Shown: piece by piece, positions 27,959 through 38,413 of the stretch
Position numbering within the stretch: position 1 is the first letter of the stretch
How the letters are laid out: each line of letters begins with the position of its first letter
Source: Alphaproteobacteria bacterium
Lineage (GTDB): Bacteria > Pseudomonadota > Alphaproteobacteria > UBA8366 > GCA-2717185
NCBI GenBank assembly: GCA_021774435.1
Contig: JAJFJB010000200.1
Location: 1 to 57,441 of the forward strand
Direction of reading: 5' to 3'
DNA length: 57,441 nt
Program-made: the position numbers and the translations under genes
The notes under the pieces: generated by a model
What the model saw: only the letters and a program-made list of their open reading frames with translations
Told to the model about the DNA's origin: nothing
Databases searched by the model: none

Positions 27959-30447
27959 TTCACACTGGCCATTTCACGCAACTTTGCAAAAGGAGATAGC
28001 GGGTCAATCTGTTTCGTCTTTGGTTGCGAACGTCGCTTCTGCCCTCGTCCGCCGTTGCGCTTTTTCTGCCGGAAAGCTGTTTCGCCATCTGTCTTTATCA
28101 CGTGATAACCAAGATCCATCAGTACCGCTTCCAGGGCAGGCACATCGCAGCCGGCAAGCTGAGCGAGCGATCCATCAGCTTTGAATTCCCCTTGTCGCGC
28201 GCGTTTTCGCGCCGCCGCGGCGAAACGCTCCGCAGCATCAAATCGGATCGCCCGCCCACCGAGAGTTTGGAATCCGGTCAGTTGCCAAATTTCCGCGCCG
28301 ATGGTCTCCGCCGGCAGCGAGACAGCATGGCCGACGCGCGGCGAATTTTGACCCAAATAGACAGCGGCAAGAACCGCGCGAAGGCGTTGCGCTGCAGGCC
28401 GTAACAATGGCGCAAAATAGAGCGTATAAACGCCAAAACGCAGACCAAAGCGGCTAAGCACTTTCTTATCCGCACCATCAAGTGCCGCAATCTGACCGCG
28501 TGCCTTTGCGCTATCAACCGACCCAAGGCCCTCGGAGAGCTGAAAAACGATCCCGCGCGCCGCAGACCCCAGCGTCGCCTCTCGCGCCTTGAAAAGAGGC
28601 GCCAGCCGACGGCGAAGATACGCATCGAGCCACCGGATTAACCGTGCAGAAACCAAATCCCGCGAACGTGGATTCAATAATTCATTGCGCAAAAGAGATA
28701 CGTTCGGCGCAATTGCGGCATCCCCTCTCTGCAATACGGCGACCTCATTGTCATGCCAGCGGATCCGCCCGCTTCTGGAGAGCGAAAAGGCATCGTCTTT
28801 ATCCGCGCACAAGGCGGCCACCCGGGTCTCCACTTCAAGCAGAATTGTCCCGCGCGCGGCCGAGACGAGGGTTTGGGTCTCCTCGCGGCTCTGCTCGGCA
28901 TCGCGGATGAATTTCAACCCTTCCATCGCGCCAGCAGCCACGCCTTCGACAATGACTTCACCCGATTTGGCAACGTAGGAAAGCAAGGCATCGTCGCCCT
29001 GACGCCGTTTCGCCAATACGGGCGCGCGCCGGTCGACAAACCGCTGCAGCAGCCGCTCATGCAACGCGTCCGAAAGCCGGTCTTCGATTTTCCGCGCAAC
29101 GTCCTGCCAATGCACACTGTCCGCCAGCCATTCCTGCCGGTGGCTGATATAGGTCCAGGTCCGCACATGCGCGATACGCTGCGTCAGTGTATCGATATCA
29201 CCACTAACATTGTCGAGGCGGCTGATATGACCGGCGACCCAATCCTCGGGGATACGAGCCTCCACTGTCGTGAGATACAGAAAAATTTGCCGCAAAAGCC
29301 GGACATGGATATCCGGCATGACCTTGCGAAAATCGGGAATTTGGCAAATGTCCCATAACAAACGCACGGCAGCCGGATTTGTCGCCCGGCCGCTCACCTC
29401 GCTATCGCCGGACAGTTCCTTCAAAACACGAAAGTCATCCGCCTCTCGGGCGCGAAACAACAGACCCGAGGAAGGTGAGCGCGAGAGGCTGTTCAGTAGC
29501 GCGCGCGGCGAGTGAAAGTCCAAATCCCGGTTTCGCCAGCTCAACCTGTCCAAGGTATCGTATTGATGCGTCTCGATCGCCTGCACCACCTCGTCGTCCA
29601 ATGCCGCCGCATTGTTCGTGACGCCAAAGGTGCCATCGTGCTGATACCGGCCCGCACGGCCTGCGATCTGGCCAATTTCCGCGGGCAATAGGCGGCGCGG
29701 CGCACGGCCATCGAACTTCCGCGTGCCGGCAAAGGCGACATGTTCGATATCCATGTTCAGGCCCATGCCGATCGCATCGGTCGCGACCATGTAATCGACT
29801 TCGCCGGCCTGATACATCTCGACCTGGGCATTGCGGGTCCGAGGCGACAGCGCACCAAGAACGACCGCGGTACCGCCCCGCTGACGGCGGATCAGTTCCG
29901 CCAACCCGTAGACTTCGTTCAGCGAGAACGCGACGATCGCGGATCGCCGAGGCAATCGCGTCAGTTTTTTCGCACCGGTATAGGACAAGGTGGAAAATCG
30001 CGGCCGTGTTTCAATTTGCGCCTCGGGAACCAGCTGTTTCAGGAGTGGCGTGATCGTATCGGCGCCCAACAGCATGGTTTCCTCCCGCCCCCTTGCATGC
30101 AGCAGGCGGTCGGTGAAGACATGGCCCCGTTCCCGGTCGGCGCAAAGCTGAACCTCATCGATAGCTAGAAAATCGACTTCGAGATCGAGCGGCATCGACT
30201 CGACCGTACAGACGAACCAGCGCGGCCGAGGTGGGACGATTTTTTCTTCGCCGGTAATCAACGCAACCGAACGGCGGCCTTTCAAGGCTACGATCCGATC
30301 GTAGTTTTCGCGCGCGAGAAGCCGCAAAGGGAAGCCGATCATGCCGCTCGCATGGCCGAGCATTCGGTCTATCGCCAGATAGGTCTTACCGGTATTTGTG
30401 GGACCTAAAACGGCCCGCACCCAGCCTCGTTTTTCCTGCAGCGCCAT
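27955..30447 (-). CDS. Suv3-type DExH RNA helicase
   Basis: An 830-residue superfamily 2 helicase of the mitochondrial SUV3/SUPV3L1 type common in alphaproteobacteria. Motif I G-P-T-N-T-G-K-T (about residues 16-23), motif II D-E-V-Q, T-D-A-I-G-M-G-L-N (motif V) and Q-I-A-G-R-A-G-R (motif VI) are in order. The SUV3 C-terminal domain follows, then a basic Lys/Arg-rich tail. It probably unwinds RNA during turnover. It is translationally coupled to the S4 RNA-binding protein. The 3' end contains several basic tracts (K-K-R-N-G-G-R-G-Q-K-R-R). Confidence 0.92.
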   Translation of the reverse strand: MALQEKRGWVRAVLGPTNTGKTYLAIDRMLGHASGMIGFPLRLLARENYDRIVALKGRRSVALITGEEKIVPPRPRWFVCTVESMPLDLEVDFLAIDEVQLCADRERGHVFTDRLLHARGREETMLLGADTITPLLKQLVPEAQIETRPRFSTLSYTGAKKLTRLPRRSAIVAFSLNEVYGLAELIRRQRGGTAVVLGALSPRTRNAQVEMYQAGEVDYMVATDAIGMGLNMDIEHVAFAGTRKFDGRAPRRLLPAEIGQIAGRAGRYQHDGTFGVTNNAAALDDEVVQAIETHQYDTLDRLSWRNRDLDFHSPRALLNSLSRSPSSGLLFRAREADDFRVLKELSGDSEVSGRATNPAAVRLLWDICQIPDFRKVMPDIHVRLLRQIFLYLTTVEARIPEDWVAGHISRLDNVSGDIDTLTQRIAHVRTWTYISHRQEWLADSVHWQDVARKIEDRLSDALHERLLQRFVDRRAPVLAKRRQGDDALLSYVAKSGEVIVEGVAAGAMEGLKFIRDAEQSREETQTLVSAARGTILLEVETRVAALCADKDDAFSLSRSGRIRWHDNEVAVLQRGDAAIAPNVSLLRNELLNPRSRDLVSARLIRWLDAYLRRRLAPLFKAREATLGSAARGIVFQLSEGLGSVDSAKARGQIAALDGADKKVLSRFGLRFGVYTLYFAPLLRPAAQRLRAVLAAVYLGQNSPRVGHAVSLPAETIGAEIWQLTGFQTLGGRAIRFDAAERFAAAARKRARQGEFKADGSLAQLAGCDVPALEAVLMDLGYHVIKTDGETAFRQKKRNGGRGQKRRSQPKTKQIDPLSPFAKLREMASVK

Positions 30448-30491
30448 GTCCCTTCGAACATTGCGGGATTCTGTTACGATAGCAAGGCCAA

Positions 30492-31163
30492 CTATAGAAT
30501 ATTTTCAATCAACGGCACAAAGGCGACCGGCAGGTGGCAACCTTCGCGGATATTCCCTTCAGCACCTTTTTCGAGCAAGACAAGCGACTGAGTTCGGGCT
30601 CTGCGGCCCAAGGGAATGACCATGCGCCCGTCTGGCCGTAACTGCGCCACCAGCGCTTCCGGTATTTTTTCCGCCGCCGCCGTAACGATAATACCGTCGT
30701 AAGGTGCTTCTGCCGCCCAACCTTGCGCACCGTCGGCATGCAAAACGGTAATGTTAGAATAACCAAGCCGTTTGAGCCGTTCCTTGGCGGTATCGGCAAG
30801 CGCGCCAACCCGCTCCAACGTGACGACGGCTGCCGCAATTTCCCCCAGCACCGCCGCCTGATACCCGCAGCCGGTGCCAATTTCCAACACCCGCGACTCA
30901 GGCGTCAGATCCAGCATATCCGTCATGATGGCAACGATATAGGGTTGGGAAATCGTCTGTTCATGGCCGATCGGCAGTGGCCGGTTTTCATATGCAAGTT
31001 GGAGCAGATCGTGCGGCACGAATTCATGCCGGTCGACACGCATCATGGCATCGATCGTGGCCGGGGCGAGGCTATCCTTTCCCAGAAAGCGACTGGTTTC
31101 GGCAACACCGCGCGCAACATCCTGTAGTAGCCGCGTTTTTTCTTGGCGATAGGCGTCTTCCAT
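30492..31163 (-). CDS. pcm: Protein-L-isoaspartate O-methyltransferase
   Basis: Repairs isoaspartyl residues in aged proteins using SAM. The 223-residue product has the PCMT pre-motif F-V-P-H-D-L and the G-H-E-Q-T-I-S-Q-P-Y-I-V-A motif. Motif I is V-L-E-I-G-T-G-C-G-Y-Q-A-A-V-L, and P-Y-D-G-I-I-V-T-A-A-A follows. All are diagnostic. Divergent from htpG across 121 bases, which fits a shared stress-response promoter region. Confidence 0.96.
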   Translation of the reverse strand: MEDAYRQEKTRLLQDVARGVAETSRFLGKDSLAPATIDAMMRVDRHEFVPHDLLQLAYENRPLPIGHEQTISQPYIVAIMTDMLDLTPESRVLEIGTGCGYQAAVLGEIAAAVVTLERVGALADTAKERLKRLGYSNITVLHADGAQGWAAEAPYDGIIVTAAAEKIPEALVAQLRPDGRMVIPLGRRARTQSLVLLEKGAEGNIREGCHLPVAFVPLIENIL

Positions 31164-31216
31164 ATCTTCGCCTCTTCAATAGCACGGTCGGACTATATGC
31201 AAAAATGCCTGAAACC

Positions 31217-31246
31217 CTTGCAGCGCCGCCATCGTTATCACATATA
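31217..31246 (+). promoter_or_regulatory. Heat-shock (RpoH-type) promoter candidate for htpG
   Basis: CTTGCA (31217-31222), 16 bases, CACATATA (31239-31246). The -35 keeps the CTTG core of RpoH promoters; the -10 resembles the alphaproteobacterial C-Y-TATnT form. The predicted start is about 30 bases before the htpG ATG. Confidence 0.45.
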
Positions 31247-31284
31247 GCCCGCAGACGGATTTCATTGGGTGGTTTAAGAGAACG

Positions 31285-33231
31285 ATGACGACAAAAGAAT
31301 CCAGCAAAGCGAAAAAGTCAAAAACCGAGGAAACAGCCGGTTCCGGGGAAGAAACGCTTACGTTTCAAGCGGAGGTAAGCCGCCTTCTCGATATCGTCGC
31401 AAACGCGCTATATAGCGAAAAGGAAATTTTTATCCGCGAGCTCGTTTCCAATGCGGCGGATGCTTGCGATCGCCTGCGTTATGCGGCCATCACGGAGCCC
31501 GGGCTTGTCGATGGTGACGGCGATTACGCCATCGCACTGAGTGCGGACAAATCGGCGCGAACCCTGACGATTTCGGATAACGGAATCGGCATGAGCCGAG
31601 ACGAACTGATCGGCAACCTCGGCACGATCGCCCGCTCAGGCAGCAAGGCCTTTGTCGACCAGCTATCCGGCGATTCGAAAGGTGACCTCTCCCTAATCGG
31701 GCAATTCGGCGTTGGGTTTTATTCCAGCTTCATGGTTGCCGAAAAGGTCGAGGTCGTGAGCCTCCGTGCCGGAGAACCGCAGGCGTGGCAATGGGCATCG
31801 GACGGCAAAGGCGCCTTCACGGTTACCGAAGCCACCCGCGAGGAACGCGGCACGACGATTACGCTGCATCTGAAGGAGGACGCCGCCGAGTACGCGGACC
31901 AGACCCGCGTTCGCCATGTCATCAAGACCTATTCCGACCATATCGCGTTCCCGATCACGGTCAAAGACAGCGAAGACGAAGGCGAACCAGAGACCGTCAA
32001 TACCGCATCCGCGCTATGGACACGTCCCCGGAACGATATCACCGAAGAGCAATACACGGAGTTTTTCCACCACGTCTCGCACATGGTCGGCGACCCTTGG
32101 TCAACGCTGCATTTCCGCGCCGAGGGCATGCTGGAATACACCGGCCTGCTGTATATACCGTCATCGAAGCCGTTCGATCTCTACAACCAGGATCGCGCGT
32201 CAAAGGTGCGGCTCTATGTGAAGCGGGTTTTTATCACCGAGGATTGCGAGGAACTGGTGCCGCGTTGGCTTCGGTTCCTGCGAGGCGTAATCGACTCTGA
32301 GGACCTGCCCCTCAATATCAGCCGTGAAATGCTGCAGAACAATGCGGTTCTGTCGAAAATTCGCACTGGGCTTACCAGCCGGGTTCTCCGCGAACTCGAA
32401 TCGAAGGCCGAAAAAGAACCGGAAGCCTATGCAGAATTCTGGGAGAATTTTGGCGGCGTCCTCAAGGAAGGTCTTTATGAGGCGGCTGGTGACCGCGACG
32501 CACTGCTGGGCCTGTCCCGTTTCCGCTCCACCCAAGGCGACGACCTGGTTTCGCTGGCCGCGTATATCGAGCGCATGAAGGAAGGTCAGACGGCGATTTA
32601 CTATATCACCGGCAATGACATCGAGGCCCTGACCCGCAGCCCACAGCTCGAAGGATTCCGCTCCCGCGGCATCGAGGTCCTTTTGCTGACCGATCCCGTA
32701 GACGAATTCTGGGTACCGATGGTTGGCGCCTATGAGGAAAAGTCGTTCAAATCAGCAACACAAGGCGGGGCAGATTTCGACGACATCAAGGCGGATGATA
32801 CCCAGTCCGACGAGAAGAAAGCCGACGACAAAGAAGATACCGGGGCACCGAAGGAAGATGTAGACAGGCTGATCGCCAAACTGAAATTATCGCTCGGTGA
32901 AGCCGTGAAAGACGTCCGGGTATCCAACCGGCTGACGGCAAGCGCCGTATGCCTTGTCGCGGACGAAGGCGATATCGATATGAATCTGGAGCGTATCTTA
33001 AAAGCGCACCAGCAAATCGAAACCCGCGCGCCACGTATCCTCGAAGTCAACTCGGGCCACGCACTCATCAAACTGCTCGCAGAGCAGGCGAAGGAAGATA
33101 AAGGGAGCTTGGATGATGCGGCCTACTTGCTGCTTGATCAGGCACGTATTCTGGAAGGCGAGCCCTTGCCTGATCCGGTCGAGTTCGCAAGGCGGATGTC
33201 GACCGTTATGACCAAGGGGATGGGTGCCTGA
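31285..33231 (+). CDS. htpG: HSP90-family chaperone HtpG
   Basis: Dimeric ATP-dependent chaperone. The 648-residue product has the GHKL ATPase motifs E-L-V-S-N-A-A-D-A-C-D, S-D-N-G-I-G-M-S and I-G-Q-F-G-V-G-F-Y-S. The middle domain carries the catalytic Arg loop N-I-S-R-E-M-L-Q. An acidic, Asp/Lys-rich insert (about residues 500-530) precedes the C-terminal dimerisation domain. An N-terminal Lys/Ser-rich extension of about 20 residues precedes the conserved T-F-Q-A-E-V. The upstream RpoH-like promoter explains heat induction. Confidence 0.97.
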   Translation: MTTKESSKAKKSKTEETAGSGEETLTFQAEVSRLLDIVANALYSEKEIFIRELVSNAADACDRLRYAAITEPGLVDGDGDYAIALSADKSARTLTISDNGIGMSRDELIGNLGTIARSGSKAFVDQLSGDSKGDLSLIGQFGVGFYSSFMVAEKVEVVSLRAGEPQAWQWASDGKGAFTVTEATREERGTTITLHLKEDAAEYADQTRVRHVIKTYSDHIAFPITVKDSEDEGEPETVNTASALWTRPRNDITEEQYTEFFHHVSHMVGDPWSTLHFRAEGMLEYTGLLYIPSSKPFDLYNQDRASKVRLYVKRVFITEDCEELVPRWLRFLRGVIDSEDLPLNISREMLQNNAVLSKIRTGLTSRVLRELESKAEKEPEAYAEFWENFGGVLKEGLYEAAGDRDALLGLSRFRSTQGDDLVSLAAYIERMKEGQTAIYYITGNDIEALTRSPQLEGFRSRGIEVLLLTDPVDEFWVPMVGAYEEKSFKSATQGGADFDDIKADDTQSDEKKADDKEDTGAPKEDVDRLIAKLKLSLGEAVKDVRVSNRLTASAVCLVADEGDIDMNLERILKAHQQIETRAPRILEVNSGHALIKLLAEQAKEDKGSLDDAAYLLLDQARILEGEPLPDPVEFARRMSTVMTKGMGA

Positions 33232-33277
33232 ACTATCAGGGCACGGCGCCGACCATTTTCAAGACTGGATTAAGGGG

Positions 33278-34009
33278 TTAACTGCCTTCGTAGGGCAACA
33301 TGCTGGCGGCAACGATCGGGCCTTGGTTCGCAGCCTGGACAATTACAGCACAGCCGCCATCGCCCTTTTTACCCGCAAGCGAGACCATCAAGTCGACGGG
33401 ATCTCCGGACCAGCGGCCGACACGGTCCCATGCCCGTACGATGTTAGTATTCACCAGCGTTTCACCGCGATTTTCGCCTCGTAAAATCTTGGTTTCGTGC
33501 TTTGCATCGAAGGTCACGAAGAAAATATCGTAGTTCCCGGTAGCTTTATCGCCGCTGACCTTGACGCGCACACTATCGCCAACCTTTTCCAACTTTACTG
33601 TCGGGCCAGGCGCCGTACTCCCTCGTATGAGGGAAATTTTCTTTTCAACGAGATATCGCTTCGATCCGACTTCATGGTCCTGCCCGTTAATGACCATTTG
33701 CGGCGTGTAGACATAACGTTCGCCGAAACTCGCCCCATAGGCACGCTGCCGTTTGACATAAGCGGGCGACCCGAAGGGATCTTTCCAGCCGATATAGTCC
33801 CAATAGTCGACATGCAGTTCGAGTGCGAGCACATCGGGACGCTTCGCCAGCTCACCGAGGAAAGCTTCGGCAGGCGGGCACGACGAGCAGCCCTGACTGG
33901 TGAACAATTCGACCACGACAGGAGATTTCGTCTCCGCCACCGCCGGCGTTGCGAGCCAGGACACGGCCAGTGCCGCCAGCCCAATTCCATGAAGTACGAC
34001 TTTAAACAT
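33278..34009 (-). CDS. DUF1223 secreted thioredoxin-fold-like protein
   Basis: The ATG at 34009 gives 243 residues beginning with a good signal peptide (cleavage near residue 25); the frame is open to 34102 but that start would bury the signal. The C-S-S-C-P-P-A-E motif (Cys41, Cys44) follows V-E-L-F-T-S-Q-G directly. Later conserved parts are V-D-Y-W-D-Y-I-G-W-K-D and Y-T-P-Q-M-V-I-N-G, all typical of DUF1223. The CxxC suggests an envelope redox role. Convergent with htpG. Confidence 0.88.
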   Translation of the reverse strand: MFKVVLHGIGLAALAVSWLATPAVAETKSPVVVELFTSQGCSSCPPAEAFLGELAKRPDVLALELHVDYWDYIGWKDPFGSPAYVKRQRAYGASFGERYVYTPQMVINGQDHEVGSKRYLVEKKISLIRGSTAPGPTVKLEKVGDSVRVKVSGDKATGNYDIFFVTFDAKHETKILRGENRGETLVNTNIVRAWDRVGRWSGDPVDLMVSLAGKKGDGGCAVIVQAANQGPIVAASMLPYEGS

Positions 34010-34187
34010 AGCCAACAAAGTAAGGATGACAGCGCTCAAGGCCGAATCACTTGTCAGTGAGGCTCGCGCTCCGTGGCCGCCCTGGTTCATATGGAATCGC
34101 ATAATTCTGCGCCTTACCTCTCAATTGAGAGCGGATTTACGGATTCGGCCAAACTTCGTTCAAAAGTCCGGCCGTTCTCAAGCTACC

Positions 34188-36866
34188 TTAGGCGGCGTCC
34201 TGCATCATGTTACGCAGGACATATTGCAGAATTCCGCCATGTTTGAAGTATTCAACTTCATCCAGCGTATCAATCCGGCACAGCAGCTTGACATTGACGC
34301 TACTGCCGTCAGACCGCGTGATTTTGCACGAAACGTCCATGCCCGGCGTAATGCCATCCTCAACACCGGTAATATCGAATGTTTCGGTGCCATCGAGCTT
34401 CAGCGTGTCGCGGCTCTGGCCGTCCTTGAACTGCAGCGGCAGAACACCCATTCCGACGAGGTTCGAGCGGTGAATGCGCTCGAAGCTTTCGACGATCACG
34501 GCCTTGATGCCCAGCAGCCGGGTGCCTTTGGCCGCCCAATCGCGCGACGATCCGGTGCCGTATTCTTTACCGCCAACGACAACCAAGGGCACGCCTTCAT
34601 CGGCATAACGCATCGCGGCGTCATAGATCGACATCTCATCGCCGCTCGGGAAGTGTCGGGTGACACCGCCTTCCGTACCCGGTGCCACATCGTTGCGGAT
34701 CCGGATATTGGCGAAGGTGCCGCGCATCATGATCTGGTGGTTGCCGCGGCGCGCACCGTAGGAGTTGAACTCATTCGGGCGAACCTGATGTTCGGTCAGA
34801 TAAACGCCCGCGGGGCCACTTTGCGTGATCGCACCAGCCGGCGAAATATGATCCGTTGTGATCGAATCGCTCAACAATGCAATCGATCGTGCGCCATGAA
34901 CATCACTCAGATCGTCCGGTTCCATGCCCATGCCTTCGAAGAAGGGCGGGTGCTGAACATAGGTCGACCCGACGCTCCAGTCGTAAGTGAGGCTCTCCTT
35001 GGACGGGATATTCTGCCACTGCACCGGGCCCTCGGAAACATTGTCATAACGGGCGCGGAACATTTCAGGCGTGAGAACGTCGCCGATGATGTCGCTGATC
35101 TCCTTGTTCGTCGGCCATACGTCCTTCAAGTAGACCGGGTCGCCATCGGTGTCTTCGCCAAGCGGTTCGGTCACGAGATCCTTTGTCATATCCCCCGACA
35201 GCGCGTACGCAACAACCAGCGGCGGTGACGCGAGATAGTTCAGGGTCGTCAGCGGATGCACCCGGCCTTCGAAGTTCCGGTTGCCCGACAAGACGGCGCC
35301 AACCGCGACATCGCCTTCGCCGATCGCATCTTCAATCGCTTCGGGCAACGGGCCCGAATTACCGATGCAAGTCGTACAACCATAGCCGACCAGACCAAAA
35401 CCCATCGCATCCATGTGCTCTTGGAGACCGGCCGCTTCCATATAGTCGGTAACGACCTGACTACCCGGCGCAAAGGATGTCTTGACCCATGGCTTAACCG
35501 AAAGACCTTTCTCGCGTGCTTTCTTTGCCACGAGACCAGCTGCAATGAGTACCGCCGGGTTGGATGTATTGGTGCAACTGGTGATCGCCGCGATGACGAC
35601 CGCGCCTGGATCCAGGCTGTAGTCGGTTCCCGCCACAGGGGTCGATGTTCCCTTACCCATATCGGCCATCGCTTTGCTGATGGACTCGGTCATGCCGGAC
35701 AAGGCCACCCGGTCCTGCGGACGTTTCGGTCCCGCGAGGGATGGCTCCACAGTCGAGAGGTCGAGCTCAAGTGTATCGGTGAAAATCGGGTCTGCCGATC
35801 CAGAGTCGCGCCACATGCCCTGCGCCTTCGCGTAGGCTTCCACCAGTGCCACCCGATCCGTTTCACGGCCCGTGAAGGTGAGGAACCGGATCGTTTCTTC
35901 ATCGATTGGGAAAATGCCACAGGTCGCGCCATATTCCGGCGCCATATTGGCAACCGTCGCTTCGTCGGCGAGCGACAAATTGTCCAGTCCCGGGCCATAG
36001 AATTCGACGAACTTTCCAACGACACCCTTGGCGCGCAGCATTTGCACCACGGTGAGCACCACATCAGTCGCAGTCGCGCCCTCGCGCGGCGCGCCCGTCA
36101 TACGGAACCCAATGACTTCCGGGATGAGCATCGAGATGGGCTGACCCAACATCGCGGCTTCGGCCTCGATACCACCAACGCCCCAGCCGAGCACGCCCAG
36201 CCCGTTGATCATAGTCGTATGACTGTCGGTACCAACCAGCGTATCAGGATAGGCGACTTCCTTGCCGTCCGCGCTGGTATTGGTCCAAACGCCTTGCGCC
36301 AAATATTCCAAATTCACCTGGTGGCAAATACCCGTCCCCGGCGGGACAACGCGGAAGTTATCGAATGCGCCTTGGCCCCAGCGAAGAAATTCATAACGCT
36401 CGCCATTGCGCTCGAACTCCATATCAACATTCTTCTTGTAGGAATCAGCTTCGCCGAAGGAGTCGACCTGGACCGAGTGGTCAATCACCAAATCGACCGG
36501 CGACAGCGGGTTAATCCAGTTGGCATCGCCTCCCAGATCGACGATCGCATCGCGCATCGCGGCCAAATCGGCAACGGCAGGAACGCCCGTAAAATCCTGC
36601 AGTAGGACGCGTGCCGGACGATAGGCAATTTCCTGCTTGCTGGTTTTCGTTTCCATCCAGCCCGCAAGGGCCTTGATGTCGTCCACCGTGACAGTCTTGC
36701 CATCCTCGAAGCGCAGCAAATTTTCCAGCAGCACCTTGAGCGAAAACGGCAACCGGCCGAAGTCGACTCCAAGCGCCTCACCGGCAGCCTCAATGCTGTA
36801 ATAATCGTAGGATTTGCCATCCACTTTCAGTGTACGGCGTGTCTTCAAGCTATCCTGGCCAGTCAC
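34188..36866 (-). CDS. acnA: Aconitate hydratase A
   Basis: TCA-cycle citrate/isocitrate isomerase with a [4Fe-4S] cluster. GTG start at 36866 (892 residues); the N terminus T-G-Q-D-S-L-K-T-R fits AcnA. Cluster ligands are the Cys in T-S-C-T-N-T-S-N-P and the pair in [10 protein letters not shown]. The C-terminal swivel domain has [14 protein letters not shown] run of eight G (36880-36873, minus strand) lies a few bases upstream of the start, in the SD position. Confidence 0.97.
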   Translation of the reverse strand: MTGQDSLKTRRTLKVDGKSYDYYSIEAAGEALGVDFGRLPFSLKVLLENLLRFEDGKTVTVDDIKALAGWMETKTSKQEIAYRPARVLLQDFTGVPAVADLAAMRDAIVDLGGDANWINPLSPVDLVIDHSVQVDSFGEADSYKKNVDMEFERNGERYEFLRWGQGAFDNFRVVPPGTGICHQVNLEYLAQGVWTNTSADGKEVAYPDTLVGTDSHTTMINGLGVLGWGVGGIEAEAAMLGQPISMLIPEVIGFRMTGAPREGATATDVVLTVVQMLRAKGVVGKFVEFYGPGLDNLSLADEATVANMAPEYGATCGIFPIDEETIRFLTFTGRETDRVALVEAYAKAQGMWRDSGSADPIFTDTLELDLSTVEPSLAGPKRPQDRVALSGMTESISKAMADMGKGTSTPVAGTDYSLDPGAVVIAAITSCTNTSNPAVLIAAGLVAKKAREKGLSVKPWVKTSFAPGSQVVTDYMEAAGLQEHMDAMGFGLVGYGCTTCIGNSGPLPEAIEDAIGEGDVAVGAVLSGNRNFEGRVHPLTTLNYLASPPLVVAYALSGDMTKDLVTEPLGEDTDGDPVYLKDVWPTNKEISDIIGDVLTPEMFRARYDNVSEGPVQWQNIPSKESLTYDWSVGSTYVQHPPFFEGMGMEPDDLSDVHGARSIALLSDSITTDHISPAGAITQSGPAGVYLTEHQVRPNEFNSYGARRGNHQIMMRGTFANIRIRNDVAPGTEGGVTRHFPSGDEMSIYDAAMRYADEGVPLVVVGGKEYGTGSSRDWAAKGTRLLGIKAVIVESFERIHRSNLVGMGVLPLQFKDGQSRDTLKLDGTETFDITGVEDGITPGMDVSCKITRSDGSSVNVKLLCRIDTLDEVEYFKHGGILQYVLRNMMQDAA

Positions 36867-37053
36867 GATCGGCCCCCCCCTTCTCTCAAATCACGGATGT
36901 AGTAGTGGAGCGCATAAACCGCATTGCGCAGCAAAATAAGGACGCAGAAGTTAAAATTGCGCGAATTGCCTAGTGATTACACCCAATTGCCCTCAACGAG
37001 AAGCCAGGATCAGCGTTTTGGCCGATCAATTCTACTCGGAGCAATAAAGAGGC

Positions 37054-37089
37054 AAAGAAAACGGGCCGTGAGGATTTCTCCCACGGCCC
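37054..37089 (-). terminator. Strong intrinsic terminator after the thiolase
   Basis: Arms GGGCCGTG (37063-37070) and CACGGCCC (37082-37089), perfect 8 bp with an 11-base loop. On the minus strand they are followed by GTTTTCTTTG (37062-37053). It lies about 26 bases after the phaA stop, separating the PHA operon from the acnA leader. The rest of 36867-37053 shows no gene. Confidence 0.8.
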
Positions 37090-37114
37090 GCCCGCAATTA
37101 AGAAATAACGCCGA

Positions 37115-38290
37115 TTAATCGCGTTCGACACACATCGCGATGCCCATACCGCCGCCGATGCAGAGCGTGGCGAGGCCCTTCTTGGCGTCGCGGCGTTTCA
37201 TTTCATACAACAGCGTGACCAGCACCCGCGCGCCGCTGGCGCCAATCGGGTGGCCGAGCGCAATGGCGCCGCCATTGACGTTGACCTTGTCCGTATCCCA
37301 GCCGAGATCGCGGTTGACGGCACAGGCCTGCGCCGCGAAGGCCTCGTTGGCTTCAATCAAATCGAGGTCGTCAACGGTCCAGCCGGCTTTTTCCAATGCC
37401 ATGCGGCTCGCGGGAATCGGTCCCGTGCCCATGATCGCCGGATCGACACCTGCTGTTGCCCAGGAGACCACTCGACCCATCGGCTCGATGCCCCGGCGTT
37501 CCGCTTCTTCCTTGCTCATCAGAACAGCAGCAGCGGCACCATCATTAATGCCCGAGGCGTTGCCCGCCGTGACCGTGCCTTCCTTGTCGAAAGCCGGGCG
37601 CAGCTTGCCAAGAGATTCGACAGTGGTGCCGTGCTTGGGATGCTCGTCCGTATCGACGACGACTTCGCCCTTGCGGGTCTTGATCGTTACCGGCACGATT
37701 TCATCGGCAAAACGGCCTTCCTTCTGGGCGGCTTCCGCTTTTTGCTGCGATGCAGCGGCGAAGGCGTCCTGTTCGTCGCGGGTCAGTTGCCATTTCTGAG
37801 CGACATTCTCCGCTGTGTTGCCCATGTGATACCCGTTGAAGGCATCCCAAAGGCCGTCCTTGATCATGGTGTCGACGAATTTCATGTCGCCCATTTTCTG
37901 ACCGTCGCGGAGATGCGCGCAATGCGGCGCCTGGCTCATGCTCTCCTGACCACCGGCCACGACGATATCGCAATCGCCAACCTTGATCGCCTGAAACCCA
38001 AGCGCGACCGTGCGCAGTCCCGATCCACAAAGCTGATTGATTTGATAAGCCGTCTTCTCAACCGGAATGCCCGCGTCGACCGCGGCTTGGCGGGCCGGAT
38101 TCTGGCCCGTCCCCGCGGTCAGGATCTGCCCCATGATGACCTCGTCGACATCATCGGGCGCGACCTGCGCGCGCTTGAGCGCTTCCTTGATTGCAACGGT
38201 GCCGAGATAGGACGCCGGCACCGAACTCAAACCACCGTTAAACGCACCCACCGGGGTCCGAACGGCCCCTGCTATGACTATTTCTGACAT
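37115..38290 (-). CDS. phaA: Acetyl-CoA acetyltransferase (beta-ketothiolase)
   Basis: Condenses two acetyl-CoA to acetoacetyl-CoA, the first step of PHB synthesis. The ATG at 38290 (AGGAGG 11 bases upstream) gives 391 residues, standard for the family. The nucleophile is Cys88 in N-Q-L-C-G-S-G, with the catalytic His in [10 protein letters not shown] and second Cys in L-C-I-G-G-G-M-G. The pha context supports phaA rather than a degradative atoB. A PhaR-type palindrome lies 63 bases upstream. Confidence 0.95.
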   Translation of the reverse strand: MSEIVIAGAVRTPVGAFNGGLSSVPASYLGTVAIKEALKRAQVAPDDVDEVIMGQILTAGTGQNPARQAAVDAGIPVEKTAYQINQLCGSGLRTVALGFQAIKVGDCDIVVAGGQESMSQAPHCAHLRDGQKMGDMKFVDTMIKDGLWDAFNGYHMGNTAENVAQKWQLTRDEQDAFAAASQQKAEAAQKEGRFADEIVPVTIKTRKGEVVVDTDEHPKHGTTVESLGKLRPAFDKEGTVTAGNASGINDGAAAAVLMSKEEAERRGIEPMGRVVSWATAGVDPAIMGTGPIPASRMALEKAGWTVDDLDLIEANEAFAAQACAVNRDLGWDTDKVNVNGGAIALGHPIGASGARVLVTLLYEMKRRDAKKGLATLCIGGGMGIAMCVERD

Positions 38291-38352
38291 GGCGTATTTG
38301 CCCTCCTGGAGATGCGGCCGGCTTTTATCGAGGCGACCGAACAAAAATTATA

Positions 38353-38363
38353 TTGCAATGCAA
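38353..38363. promoter_or_regulatory. PhaR-type operator upstream of phaA
   Basis: TTGCAATGCAA is a palindrome with TTGC-N3-GCAA half-sites. It shares TGCA-n-TGCA with CTGCATTGCAG at 39804-39814 in the phaR-phaE-like promoter region. From memory, Paracoccus PhaR binds CTGC-N3/4-GCAG. It lies between phaC and phaA, implying phaA has its own PhaR-controlled promoter. Confidence 0.55.
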
Positions 38364-38413
38364 CATATACGACTGGTTACGGCACGGATCAAGCAGAGTC
38401 CAGTGCCGATCAA

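Noticed and set aside
34026..35228. 400-codon ORF on the plus strand
   Set aside because: Antisense to the 3' half of acnA and the leader of the DUF1223 gene; composition is typical of a shadow frame.
35256..36605. 449-codon ORF on the plus strand
   Set aside because: Antisense shadow of acnA; no recognisable domain and the aconitase frame is intact.
37250..38287. 345-codon ORF on the plus strand
   Set aside because: Antisense to the thiolase, which has all catalytic motifs.
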